Assembly (NCBI GenBank): GCA_963665525.1
Contig: OY762280.1
Coordinates: 4,154,001-4,218,000 of the forward strand
Reading direction: 5' to 3'
Length of the DNA: 64,000 nt
From: UBA12077 sp963665525
GTDB taxonomy: Bacteria > Bacteroidota > Bacteroidia > Bacteroidales > UBA12077
Part shown: in pieces, positions 43,827 to 53,031 of the stretch
Numbering within the stretch: position 1 is the stretch's first letter
How the letters are laid out: each line of letters begins with the position of its first letter
Program-made: the position numbers and the translations under genes
Notes under the pieces: generated by a model
Databases searched by the model: none
What the model saw: the letters and a program-made list of their open reading frames with translations, nothing else
Told to the model about the DNA's origin: nothing

Positions 43827-44177
43827 ATGGGATTGATAAAAATTGAAAACATGGAGTTTTATGCTTACCATGGGCATTTTAAAGAAGAACAGATTGTTGG
43901 TAATCGGTTTTTAGTTGACTTAACCATAGAAACAGATATGCAGGTTCCTGCCAAGTCGGATGATCTGAATGATGCTTTAAATTATCAAATAGCATATAAT
44001 ATTGTAAAAGAAGAAATGCAAGAAAAATCGCATTTGTTGGAACATATTGCAGGTAGGATATTAGATTCTTTATATCATCATTTTAATACGATTAAAAAGG
44101 CAGAGGTTAAGGTTTCTAAAATGAATCCTCCAATGGGAGGTAAGATGGAAAGAGTAAGTGTAACATTAAGTCGATAA
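43827..44177 (+). CDS. folB: Dihydroneopterin aldolase
   Basis: A 116-residue folate-pathway enzyme that cleaves 7,8-dihydroneopterin to 6-hydroxymethyl-dihydropterin. It begins IKIENMEFYAYHGHFKEEQ, the family's pterin-binding start, has the Glu of LLEHIAGRI and the C-terminal Lys of KVSKMNPPMGG. Length is normal. It lies alone between the divergent glnS and the tRNA-Cys gene. Confidence 0.93.
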   Translation: MGLIKIENMEFYAYHGHFKEEQIVGNRFLVDLTIETDMQVPAKSDDLNDALNYQIAYNIVKEEMQEKSHLLEHIAGRILDSLYHHFNTIKKAEVKVSKMNPPMGGKMERVSVTLSR

Positions 44178-44203
44178 AAGAATTGTTAAAAAAACGACGA
44201 AGA

Positions 44204-44235
44204 TTTGAGTATTCTGGAAAAAATTTCTATTTTTG
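44204..44235 (+). promoter_or_regulatory. Promoter of tRNA-Cys
   Basis: TTTG at 44204-44207, a 20-base spacer and TATTTTTG at 44228-44235. This is a consensus Bacteroidota promoter, 15 bases before the tRNA. Confidence 0.75.
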
Positions 44236-44250
44236 CTGTCCAATAAAAAT

Positions 44251-44321
44251 GGTCTCTTGGCCGAGTGGCTAGGCAGTGGTCTGCAAAACCATGTACGGCG
44301 GTTCGAATCCGCCAGAGACCT
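44251..44321 (+). tRNA. tRNA-Cys (GCA)
   Basis: A 71-base tRNA. The acceptor stem GGTCTCT pairs with AGAGACC, then the T discriminator. The D-arm GCC...GGC, the anticodon loop CTGCAAA with anticodon GCA, and the T-arm GGCGG-TTCGAAT-CCGCC are all present. The CCA end is not encoded. Confidence 0.97.
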
Positions 44322-44326
44322 CAAAA

Positions 44327-44370
44327 AAAACACGAACAAATTATTTGTTCGTGTTTTTTGTTTTTTTTAA
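44327..44370 (+). terminator. Terminator of tRNA-Cys
   Basis: AAAACACGAACAAA (44327-44340) and TTTGTTCGTGTTTT (44344-44357) form a perfect 14-base stem with a 3-base loop and a long T-run. Confidence 0.85.
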
Positions 44371-44459
44371 TCTTATCGATCTATATCTTATTTATTTTCT
44401 AAAATTATTTTTTAAAAAATATTCAACTTTAATTAATGAATCATTAAGTAAGATATTAG

Positions 44460-44493
44460 CTATAAAAAAAGCTGCCTTAGTTTAGGCAGCTTT
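44460..44493 (-). terminator. Terminator of gcvH
   Basis: AAAGCTGCCT (44468-44477) and AGGCAGCTTT (44484-44493) pair over 10 bases; on the minus strand TTTTTTTATAG follows. It lies 21 bases past the gcvH stop. The tail on the plus strand is also T-rich. Confidence 0.8.
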
Positions 44494-44514
44494 CATTTAT
44501 TTTGAAGTACTTTC

Positions 44515-44895
44515 TTAAGCTTCTAATAATTCTTTATATGCAGCAGCATCAAGTAATTCATCAAGTTCAGAAGCGTCGGTCACTTTAATTTTAATTAACC
44601 AACCATCTCCATAAGAATCTTTATTAACTACCTCTGGAGTTTCTTCTAATTTTTCATTTATTTCTAAAACTTCACCTCCAACAGGCATAAACATATCAGA
44701 AACAGTTTTTACTGCCTCAATAGTTCCAAATACTTCTTCTTTAGCTAACTCTTCGCCTTCAGTTTCAATTTCTATAAATACGATATCTCCAAGTTCACCT
44801 TGCGCGTATTCAGTAATACCTACATATGCTTCGTCACCTTCAACACGAATCCATTCGTGATCCTTAGTGTACTTTAAGTTTTCAGGAATATTCAT
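44515..44895 (-). CDS. gcvH: Glycine cleavage system H protein
   Basis: A 126-residue lipoyl-carrier protein that shuttles the aminomethyl group in glycine cleavage. The lipoylated Lys63 is in FGTIEAVKTVSDMFMPVGGEV. The N-terminal YTKDHEWIRVEG is typical. No other glycine-cleavage genes are in the window; H proteins are often away from gcvT and gcvP in this phylum. It lies downstream of sprA with a 69-base gap. Confidence 0.96.
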   Translation of the reverse strand: MNIPENLKYTKDHEWIRVEGDEAYVGITEYAQGELGDIVFIEIETEGEELAKEEVFGTIEAVKTVSDMFMPVGGEVLEINEKLEETPEVVNKDSYGDGWLIKIKVTDASELDELLDAAAYKELLEA

Positions 44896-44937
44896 AATAT
44901 TTTATTTTAATAATTTGACTGTAATTTAAATTCTAGC

Positions 44938-44945
44938 CAAAATTA
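44938..44945 (-). promoter_or_regulatory. Candidate -7 box for gcvH
   Basis: On the minus strand TAATTTTG fits TAnnTTTG, 43 bases before the gcvH start. The surroundings are very AT-rich, so chance is possible. Confidence 0.3.
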
Positions 44946-44964
44946 ATCAAAATTTATTAATTTA

Positions 44965-47900
44965 CTATTCCGTTAAAGTAAATCTTAAGCTAAATCCAAT
45001 ATCAGTATTTGAAATTCGGTAAGGGTTTGTCCCTTTCTTAGGATCTGAAATATTTTGATCATAGAATAATCTTAAGGTTAATCGATTACTCAATAAATAA
45101 TCTGCTGATACTCCAATAATAGTAGTACGTAAATCAGCAGATGCGAAAACTTCATCTTCTACAATTTTTCTTAGAATGGTTTTATTATCTCTGATTTTTA
45201 GATTCGCACGAATATTTAAATCACTCTTGAAATTTTCCTGTCCATCACCAAAGTTAAAGATCAGATTAAAGTCATCGAACCTATAACCAAGACTAAATCC
45301 TAGCTCATCGGTATACACTTCTGTAATCTGATTATTGGTAAAACTTAAAGTAACCGTTCTCATCTTTTTCATTTCAAACCGAGTGGTCAGATTATTAATC
45401 CATGTCATATCGACATTAATTAATGGGCTAAATTGTTCATTGATTGAAACGCTGTTAAACCCATATTGAGGAATAAAATTACCTGAACTATCAACTGCCA
45501 TTGTTTGGTTTACTCCAAACGAATAATCAGTATTGTTTATGTAAGAACCAATATTATATGATGATCGATAGGCATGACTTAGATTAACCGATTTAAATAC
45601 TTTTTTCATGATTGGAATATCCTTTAAACCACTGTATTTAATACTCCAGTTTGGTAAAGGAATTTTCTGGAATAAATCAAGAGGTACTGATTTTTCATCG
45701 TAATACCAACCATATGATGCAAGAAATGCAGGTCCCATTACATCCTGAGATAAACTACCATATCCTTTTGCATACTCATTTCCTTCAATATCGTGACCTT
45801 CTGTAAGTCCATGGCTTTCACCCAGCCTATCAGAAATTATTGTTCTGTAATTCAAGAAATTCTCATATGCTTCTGAATAATAGTTGTTACTTATTGATTG
45901 ATCTTCAAATGCAGTTCCAATCGTAATGTAAGTCATCGAGAAGTTTCCTGTGATTTGTTCCGAATAAGGCTCTTCTGACATATGTGTATAGTAACGATTA
46001 TTATTTTCTGATTTTGTTCTGTTAGCTGTTAAGTCAATTTTTAACCCACGAATAGGTTCAAGGGTAACTCTGAAATTAAGATTCTCATTCTTGGTCATTA
46101 AAAATGGTGTATTAACAGTGGTATCAGCAGTATACCAATTGTTATGAATGGCTGTTGATGCAAAGTTCTCATCTTGCCATCCTAATACGAAAGGCCAACC
46201 GGGAGCATCAAAGCTTTGTTCTATGCCATCACTTCCAGTAAAGCTTTTATCCATTCCCAGAATATTTGATTCTGGTTTATATCCCGATAAACTGGAACCC
46301 TGTGTAATGGTATATGAAGCTGACACATTTTTAATCGACATTAACAGCAAGGCAGTATTTTCGGCAATAAATACTAATGGATTATCTTTTTTCTCAATTC
46401 GTCCTTCAACTAATATCTGAACTCCATCCACATCTGTTTCGGACTTGAATCGTATTTTACGTTTGGTTGATACTTCCCAATCACCTTTAACTTCTTTCCC
46501 ATTTGCATCTGTAACAGTTACTTTAGTAATATCTTCGGTGTTTAATTCATGATAAACAGACCTTGCCCTGCCTTCTCTAAACCACATGTCTTCTGCCTGG
46601 AAAGAAACATTTTCGTATTCAACTTTTTTACGGGATCGTCCTCGTCCATACTTTTGGTTAATGCGTTTTAATACGCCAACTTTATTATATAAGTTAGTCA
46701 TATTAGCTTGTCCATTTAACTGTATGGTATTAGAGTTTCTAATCGAATTACCTAAATCATGATCGCTTTGTTCGCTTAATATTGGACCAGCTTCCCAATT
46801 ATAAGTTGCATTATAACGTGCTGTTACATTGGTCCAATCTAATAAAGGAAGTTTATTAATAGGTACTCGGTAGGTTACGTTAATATTATGGTTGTACTGA
46901 GTATTTCTAAGTCCATTCCAAATTGAGTCCCAATATTCAGAAGTAAATTTATCGTGTTTTTCAACTTCACCATAAGGTTCGTAAACGCGAGCTATGTTAG
47001 TTGCTGAGAAATCCAGTTTTAATGATCTTGAAAGATCCCATTTAACATCATAATACCTGTTCCAGTTGAATTCTTTATTGTAGGTTGGTTCAATAATGAT
47101 GTTTGGATCATAAATATTTCTGGTCTTATTGGCCTGGTATTTTCTAAAAACATCGGTTCTGAATGAAATACTCGATGGCATATAATAAAAGTTAAAATCT
47201 TTTATGATGGCAAAAGCTTTTTTACTTAGTAATCCTCTTGACTTTCTAAATGGAGCAACCACTTTAGGACGTGTATTATAAATGTAGTTAAATGCACCTC
47301 GATAGTTTTTCAATACATCATATTCTGTATTAATATCGCGAGAAAAAGCTTCATTATAGGCATAACTAACAGAAAAGTTAGAGATGTTATAAAAACGTGG
47401 TTTTTCAGGTGTTTTATTAATTTTTACATTGGTAAAGTTTAAACTTTTTCGTTGTGTGTAATCTTGAGCAATTTTCTTAATAGAATCTTTTTCGGCTTTA
47501 GTACCTGCATTATCCAGAGCTTGTTCTAAAGTAACATCAGGATCTAATGGATTATATTCAGGATTGATAAATGATTCAGAATAACCTGCATAAACAGGAA
47601 TACTAATGTTAGATTTTTCCGGGAAAAACTTTCCTAAATCTAAATTAGTAGAAACATCATATTCAATGGTTTCTTCGGTGTTTCGTTCAGTAACCGATTG
47701 ATCAATACTTCCAAATCCTGGTGTAGAAATGCTTCCTGCCATATTTAATGTTCCAAGATCGGCTAATCGGGTATTTACTCTGGCTCTTGCTGCCCATCCT
47801 CCTTCTTCATTAAAGTTGGTTAATCGTAATTCATTCACCCAGATTTCTCCTGATTTAGGCATCCCATCATCAGAGATAGTGTTATTTTGTTTGCTCGGAT

Positions 47901-50900
47901 TTCGAACACCAATCATGATGGTAACTACATTGCTCAGGTTAGGATTACCCCGTACTGAAATCTTGGTGTCATTGTCACCATAAACTGAATAAACAGAATT
48001 ATATGTATAAACCGTATTGGCTTGTCTTAATTCACTATTTCGAGCTAACTTAACATCAATGAAATTGTCCAATACAATTTCTATATTATTTTCTTCGGGC
48101 CATAATTCTTCGCTGCTAAACTCATTATAACTACCAGGAGGAGTTACCTTCAAAGGCATTTCATATTCGTAATAGTTACTGTTATAATCAGTTCCTAAAC
48201 GAATAAATATTCTCAAATCTTCATCATCGAGCATACTATTGTTTAGATCTTCAGCATGCGTGTACATTTTTAATTTTTCATACTGTCTTAAATCCAGGTT
48301 GATCGTTTTATATGCAGCACGAGCATCACCATCATCAAGGTTTTTCACTTTAAGAACCATAGATTGCTCATTTAGCTGACGAAGTTGAGGATTGGTAGGA
48401 TCAATGACTCTATCAACGCCTGGAGGTAATGCATAATTATCGTTTTCTTCAATGTTTACAGAAGAAATTTCAAATGTTCCATTTGAAGATTCAGGTGTTG
48501 CCAGGCCTTCATGTCCTTCAATTAATGAGAGGTCATATTTTCGCCATTCGCTACGTACAAGTTCTAATTTAGCAAAACGCATAATTACAGTATCTTCAAA
48601 ATCTCTAAGGAACATCCTCATAAATCGAATGGAATTAAAGTCCTGAATGGCACCAATAATATCATCAGGATCACGAATTGGAATTCTGAATTGATACCAG
48701 GCTATTTTTGCATTTTGTTCTCCATTAGGTAAATCAACATTATCGCCCCAAACCTTATCAACAATATAGTTTTGTCCTACCTCCATTCGGTCAGGACGTA
48801 AGTCTACTCTATATTGGAAGTAACTTTCAGTTTCACTCAATGTTTTATCATTGTTGATATCTTCTGTATCAGGAAGCTTTGTAGAGATATTATCGGATCC
48901 TCCGGTTGAGTTTCCTTCTTGACCATTATATTTCTTATACCTATCTAATATGCTTAATTCAAGATTTTCATATTCACCTCCCCTGAAATAATGGAAGTTA
49001 TCATTGGAAGGGTCTAGTTTAATCTGATCATATACCTCTGGTGTAACATTGCCTTGAACGGTTGTAAGGAAATCGCTAAAATATGTTTGTTCATCAACAT
49101 CGGCAAGTCCATCAAAACCAACATCTTGTGTTGCGTTTGGATTAGTTCCTACAGAAAAATCACTGCTAGGAACTCTACCCCAAATCGTAGTGTCTACATT
49201 TTCAATAGTTATATCACTTGGTAAACCATCCTCGAATGCTTTACGGGAGTCTTTTAAAATATCTTCTGAAATATTACCCAGGTTAAAATATAATTCACCA
49301 CCCGTTGTATTGGTTGAATCATAAACAAAAGGATCCATTAACCAAAATTCAATATACTCAACATTAGCTGCTTCAAAGTCACTGGTAGGAATTTCACGCA
49401 TGATACCTGCCCAACGGGTTTCAGGATTTTGTAAAGTACCGTCTGGATTCAGACTATTAGCATCGTAATTATATGGACCCCTTTCATCTGGATAATAAGC
49501 AACGTTTAATACTTGTAATGCTGTTGGTACTGTTGTTTCAGATTCTTTATTAGGGAAAATCTCTTTTTCATAGATTTCCCGAACAAAGTGATTGGATTGA
49601 TCTTGGGAATTAATATGTCCCGGAGTTCTGGAATCATTTCTTAAAAATAATGGATCAATTTTATACCAGGCGATTTTTGCACGGTTATAGCCGAAAGATA
49701 AATCGTTAGCACCACTTGCTTCCGGGAACAGATCGCTTTGTCCTTGTGGTATACTTGCCAGCACCCAGGATATAGGTGTTCTCATGTCCATAGAGGTTTC
49801 ACTACCTTCAAAATCATCGATATAAGCATTCCCTTCCTCTCCAATTGCACTTGAATGGCCAGGTATAAGCTGCGCAAACTCTGCATCTAAAAGTATAGAT
49901 GATTTCTCTTTAGTTTCAATAAACGGAAGTTTATCTACTAAAGAAGTTATAAACTGAGATTCGGTACGATAACTGGTATTTAATCCCCAAATGGTATTTG
50001 AAATAGGTTCTTCACCAATGGCAACTTTTTGTGTTAATGGACGTTCTGTCAAATTCATTACGGTTGCCCCAATACTGAAATTATCAGAAACCTGGTAGTT
50101 TAAATGCGTCCCGAGTAATGTTTTTGTTTGTATGCTATAAAGTGCCTGGCTTTCCAAAGATATTTGAAGAGGAACACCGGATTCCAGAATCCCCTGGTTA
50201 ATAATTTTTACACGTCCTAAATTATAATCTACCGTATAATCTTCATTCTCTGTTAATTGTTGTCCTCCAGCCATGACAACAACCGATCCCTGGGGAATAT
50301 TAATTGCATTTAATGAAATTTCGGAACTTGATTCAGATTTATATTCACCTTTTAAATAGAATTTATTTTTTTCGGCAACTAAACGGGCATAGGTGAGTGT
50401 TGTATCGTATAATTCCTGGAAAATATATTTTTCAGCAATTTGATCATTTCCGAACTGTTCTTTTAAATAACTGCCAAATGGTTCTAGTACAGGGAAAATA
50501 ACACGTCCGTTAGAAGCATTTATCGTTACTCCATCAACAAAGTCGAATCGACCATCAGCACCGGCATCTCCTTGAGAATTTAAATGATCCAGATTTAAGA
50601 CTTTAAGCAGGATTTCTTTATTAATTTTTCCTTCAGGAATATAATTGATGTAATTTCCTGTTTTATCATCCTGGTATAATACATTTAAAATAAAATCCTG
50701 ACTATTTACCTGGTATGCGCCAATAGCATAAACGTTTTTCATCATTAAATCCCAGGTTGGTAAACTAGGCGTTTGGTTGGTTCCTTTTAAAAGTTTAGCC
50801 ATTAAATAAGGACTGTTGTTTTCGTTGCTGGCAATACCATCGGTCGAGAAATCACCAATTTGATATCTTTGTCCTGCAACATCAATTTCGTACGAAACGG

Positions 50901-52281
50901 CAAGAATTTCGTCTGCATTTAATGCGCTGTTTAACGAAATGTAACCTAGTTTCTCATTTAGATCAAATTCATTCGCATTCAACTTACGAGCACTACCAAT
51001 TTTCTCATAATCTTGTCCTGATTTGTAGTTGTATATTCCCCAATTCGATTCAAGGGTATTCCCAATTTCGTTAAAATCCCTATCGGTACTTAAATTGTAT
51101 ATTAAACTGTACAAGTTGTTGGTTTGATTATCAGGATACTGATTATTGTCTCTTGAGGTGATCACCTGGCTTGATGCATAAATATTATCTCCTCTTTCAC
51201 CTAAATCGAGTAAAGCAAGGATATTTCTGTTTTCTTCGTTATCGTTAACTTTATTTGTTATCCAAACCTCAATTCTGGTAATCGTTACAGGAGAATTAAC
51301 TAATGGTAATTCTTCCAGCGCTTCATCGTATCGGTCTCTAAAATATTGTGATAAAAAGAAGTGTCGATTAGCATCGTATTCATCAGCTTTTAGTTCGAAC
51401 TGTTGTGTTTGCGCTCCTCCTTTAACCTCAATAGTTTTGGTTTCACCTTTTTGTTGAGAGAATACACTTGTTATGGTTAATTTTCCAAACTGAAGTTCGG
51501 TTTTTATACCAAATAAACTTTGACTACCTGTAATTAATGAACCAGGTAATGGAAGCGTTACATTACCAGCTTCAATTCGTTTAATGATTTCATCTTCTTT
51601 ACCAACGTATTCCAATTTGGTTTGATTTTCAAAATCGAAAGTAGCCTCTGTATTGTACCTTACACCGAGTTTAATTTTATCCCCAATATTTCCGGTAACA
51701 TCCATCATAATTTGTTCTTCGAAATCGAAGGTGGTAGTTTTTCTCAGGTTCTCAGAAATAGTAGGATTTTCGTTATTGTTAATGTTAATTTTAAAAATGA
51801 GTTCGGCAGAACCTCGTGGAACTATATTGATGGCATTGTCTCCAAAGATCTTATCAAAAGCTTCACCACCTAATCTTAAGTTAGGGAATAGTCCTGATTG
51901 AGATTCAAGGCTTTCTCCTTTGGCTCTTTCTCGCCAGTAATTTCTTAAAGATTGTTCAAATTGGTAATCTTGATATTCTTCTAAAGACATTCTGTTTGCA
52001 GGTCGATAATCGTAGTCTCCAATTTTTTTAGAAATGATATATTCATTGGTGGCAGGATCATATTCGACTGTATCTTTAATGTTTGAAGGACTGTCTAAAA
52101 ATAATGGAGATTGATCAGGTTTATCAAAACTATAGGTTTCTTCGTCGTTAAAGTTATAAACAAGGGTATCGGTTTGTGGTAGCAATAAAAATTTAGCTTG
52201 TACGCTGTTTGTACAAACTAAAATAATGATAATTAGTAATAACTTATATTTTTCTACTCTTTTCAATCCTAAGATATCCAC
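44965..52281 (-). CDS. sprA: SprA, outer-membrane translocon of the type IX secretion system
   Basis: A 2438-residue protein, the usual giant size of SprA, which forms the large beta-barrel channel through which T9SS cargo crosses the outer membrane. It has a signal peptide (LLLIIIILVCTNSVQA), a family N-terminus with LRLGGEAFDKIFGDNAINI and PRGSAELIF, alternating strands along its length, and a C-terminus IGFSLRFTLTE. The start is GTG 52281, one base after the ruvA stop; a TTG at 52266 also keeps the signal and is possible. The order ruvA-sprA-gcvH is conserved in Bacteroidota. Required for gliding and secretion in Flavobacterium. Confidence 0.95.
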   Translation of the reverse strand: MDILGLKRVEKYKLLLIIIILVCTNSVQAKFLLLPQTDTLVYNFNDEETYSFDKPDQSPLFLDSPSNIKDTVEYDPATNEYIISKKIGDYDYRPANRMSLEEYQDYQFEQSLRNYWRERAKGESLESQSGLFPNLRLGGEAFDKIFGDNAINIVPRGSAELIFKININNNENPTISENLRKTTTFDFEEQIMMDVTGNIGDKIKLGVRYNTEATFDFENQTKLEYVGKEDEIIKRIEAGNVTLPLPGSLITGSQSLFGIKTELQFGKLTITSVFSQQKGETKTIEVKGGAQTQQFELKADEYDANRHFFLSQYFRDRYDEALEELPLVNSPVTITRIEVWITNKVNDNEENRNILALLDLGERGDNIYASSQVITSRDNNQYPDNQTNNLYSLIYNLSTDRDFNEIGNTLESNWGIYNYKSGQDYEKIGSARKLNANEFDLNEKLGYISLNSALNADEILAVSYEIDVAGQRYQIGDFSTDGIASNENNSPYLMAKLLKGTNQTPSLPTWDLMMKNVYAIGAYQVNSQDFILNVLYQDDKTGNYINYIPEGKINKEILLKVLNLDHLNSQGDAGADGRFDFVDGVTINASNGRVIFPVLEPFGSYLKEQFGNDQIAEKYIFQELYDTTLTYARLVAEKNKFYLKGEYKSESSSEISLNAINIPQGSVVVMAGGQQLTENEDYTVDYNLGRVKIINQGILESGVPLQISLESQALYSIQTKTLLGTHLNYQVSDNFSIGATVMNLTERPLTQKVAIGEEPISNTIWGLNTSYRTESQFITSLVDKLPFIETKEKSSILLDAEFAQLIPGHSSAIGEEGNAYIDDFEGSETSMDMRTPISWVLASIPQGQSDLFPEASGANDLSFGYNRAKIAWYKIDPLFLRNDSRTPGHINSQDQSNHFVREIYEKEIFPNKESETTVPTALQVLNVAYYPDERGPYNYDANSLNPDGTLQNPETRWAGIMREIPTSDFEAANVEYIEFWLMDPFVYDSTNTTGGELYFNLGNISEDILKDSRKAFEDGLPSDITIENVDTTIWGRVPSSDFSVGTNPNATQDVGFDGLADVDEQTYFSDFLTTVQGNVTPEVYDQIKLDPSNDNFHYFRGGEYENLELSILDRYKKYNGQEGNSTGGSDNISTKLPDTEDINNDKTLSETESYFQYRVDLRPDRMEVGQNYIVDKVWGDNVDLPNGEQNAKIAWYQFRIPIRDPDDIIGAIQDFNSIRFMRMFLRDFEDTVIMRFAKLELVRSEWRKYDLSLIEGHEGLATPESSNGTFEISSVNIEENDNYALPPGVDRVIDPTNPQLRQLNEQSMVLKVKNLDDGDARAAYKTINLDLRQYEKLKMYTHAEDLNNSMLDDEDLRIFIRLGTDYNSNYYEYEMPLKVTPPGSYNEFSSEELWPEENNIEIVLDNFIDVKLARNSELRQANTVYTYNSVYSVYGDNDTKISVRGNPNLSNVVTIMIGVRNPSKQNNTISDDGMPKSGEIWVNELRLTNFNEEGGWAARARVNTRLADLGTLNMAGSISTPGFGSIDQSVTERNTEETIEYDVSTNLDLGKFFPEKSNISIPVYAGYSESFINPEYNPLDPDVTLEQALDNAGTKAEKDSIKKIAQDYTQRKSLNFTNVKINKTPEKPRFYNISNFSVSYAYNEAFSRDINTEYDVLKNYRGAFNYIYNTRPKVVAPFRKSRGLLSKKAFAIIKDFNFYYMPSSISFRTDVFRKYQANKTRNIYDPNIIIEPTYNKEFNWNRYYDVKWDLSRSLKLDFSATNIARVYEPYGEVEKHDKFTSEYWDSIWNGLRNTQYNHNINVTYRVPINKLPLLDWTNVTARYNATYNWEAGPILSEQSDHDLGNSIRNSNTIQLNGQANMTNLYNKVGVLKRINQKYGRGRSRKKVEYENVSFQAEDMWFREGRARSVYHELNTEDITKVTVTDANGKEVKGDWEVSTKRKIRFKSETDVDGVQILVEGRIEKKDNPLVFIAENTALLLMSIKNVSASYTITQGSSLSGYKPESNILGMDKSFTGSDGIEQSFDAPGWPFVLGWQDENFASTAIHNNWYTADTTVNTPFLMTKNENLNFRVTLEPIRGLKIDLTANRTKSENNNRYYTHMSEEPYSEQITGNFSMTYITIGTAFEDQSISNNYYSEAYENFLNYRTIISDRLGESHGLTEGHDIEGNEYAKGYGSLSQDVMGPAFLASYGWYYDEKSVPLDLFQKIPLPNWSIKYSGLKDIPIMKKVFKSVNLSHAYRSSYNIGSYINNTDYSFGVNQTMAVDSSGNFIPQYGFNSVSINEQFSPLINVDMTWINNLTTRFEMKKMRTVTLSFTNNQITEVYTDELGFSLGYRFDDFNLIFNFGDGQENFKSDLNIRANLKIRDNKTILRKIVEDEVFASADLRTTIIGVSADYLLSNRLTLRLFYDQNISDPKKGTNPYRISNTDIGFSLRFTLTE

Positions 52282-52282
52282 T

Positions 52283-52864
52283 CTAAATTCTTTTAAGAGC
52301 TTGTTTAATAAGCTCTTCTACTGAAAGATTATTGTCTTTCAAAAGAATATCATTAATAATTTTATCGACTTTGGCTTTTGGGAAACCCAACATTACTAAA
52401 GCAGATAACGCTTCCTCTTTAATTGTATTGTCCAAAGGAACAATAATTTGATCACCATCTGTAATTTTTCCTACTTTATCTCGTAAATCAACAATAATTC
52501 TTTCTGCCGACTTAGCTCCAATTCCTTTTATCCCTTTTAGTGTATTAATATCATTATGTAAAATTGCATTTTTGATCTCATTAGGTGATAAGGATGAAAG
52601 CATTACTCGTGCTGTGTTAGCTCCAACACCATTCACCGAAATTAGGTTTAAGAATATTTCTCTTTCTTTCTGATCAAAAAAACCAAATAGCTGATGCGTG
52701 TCTTCTCGAATAAGCTCATAAATTAATATGGTACTTTTCTCTTTGCCCGATAACTTAGAAAAAGTAAATACGGAAATATTAATGAAATACCCTATTCCAT
52801 TGGTTTCTATTATGACATGAGTAGGAGAAATTTCTTTAATTTCACCTTTAATGTAATCATACAT
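52283..52864 (-). CDS. ruvA: Holliday junction DNA helicase subunit RuvA
   Basis: A 193-residue subunit that binds four-way junctions and loads RuvB. The N-terminal OB-fold begins MYDYIKGEIKEISPTHVIIETNGIGY. Two helix-hairpin-helix motifs follow: LISVNGVGANTARVMLS and LKGIKGIGAKSAERIIVDL, and the C-terminal RuvB-contact domain ends the protein. I start at the ATG at 52864, where homologues start; an earlier in-frame Met at 52900 adds 12 unrelated residues. It is co-transcribed with sprA. Confidence 0.95.
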   Translation of the reverse strand: MYDYIKGEIKEISPTHVIIETNGIGYFINISVFTFSKLSGKEKSTILIYELIREDTHQLFGFFDQKEREIFLNLISVNGVGANTARVMLSSLSPNEIKNAILHNDINTLKGIKGIGAKSAERIIVDLRDKVGKITDGDQIIVPLDNTIKEEALSALVMLGFPKAKVDKIINDILLKDNNLSVEELIKQALKRI

Positions 52865-52897
52865 GCTAGTTGTTTTGAAATAAACGATAAAAATACA

Positions 52898-52905
52898 CAA
52901 AAATA
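52898..52905 (-). promoter_or_regulatory. -7 box for ruvA-sprA
   Basis: On the minus strand TATTTTTG fits TAnnTTTG, 33 bases before the ruvA ATG. The -33 element is not clear. Confidence 0.45.
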
Positions 52906-53002
52906 AGGTTTACGAAAATTTGAGAAAAAAATAATCATCGAATTTCAATAAAAAAGATTTTTTAAATGTTATTAGCTTAACAAATAATTAAAATTAATTT
53001 GG

Positions 53003-53010
53003 TAATTTTG
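53003..53010 (+). promoter_or_regulatory. -7 box for the T9SS-sorted protease gene
   Basis: TAATTTTG fits TAnnTTTG and lies 21 bases before the ATG at 53032. Confidence 0.45.
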
Positions 53011-53031
53011 ATTAGAACAGTCTTGGGGATT

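Noticed and set aside
44276..44485. A 69-codon frame starting inside tRNA-Cys
   Set aside because: It starts in the tRNA and runs through two terminators, so it is a chance frame.
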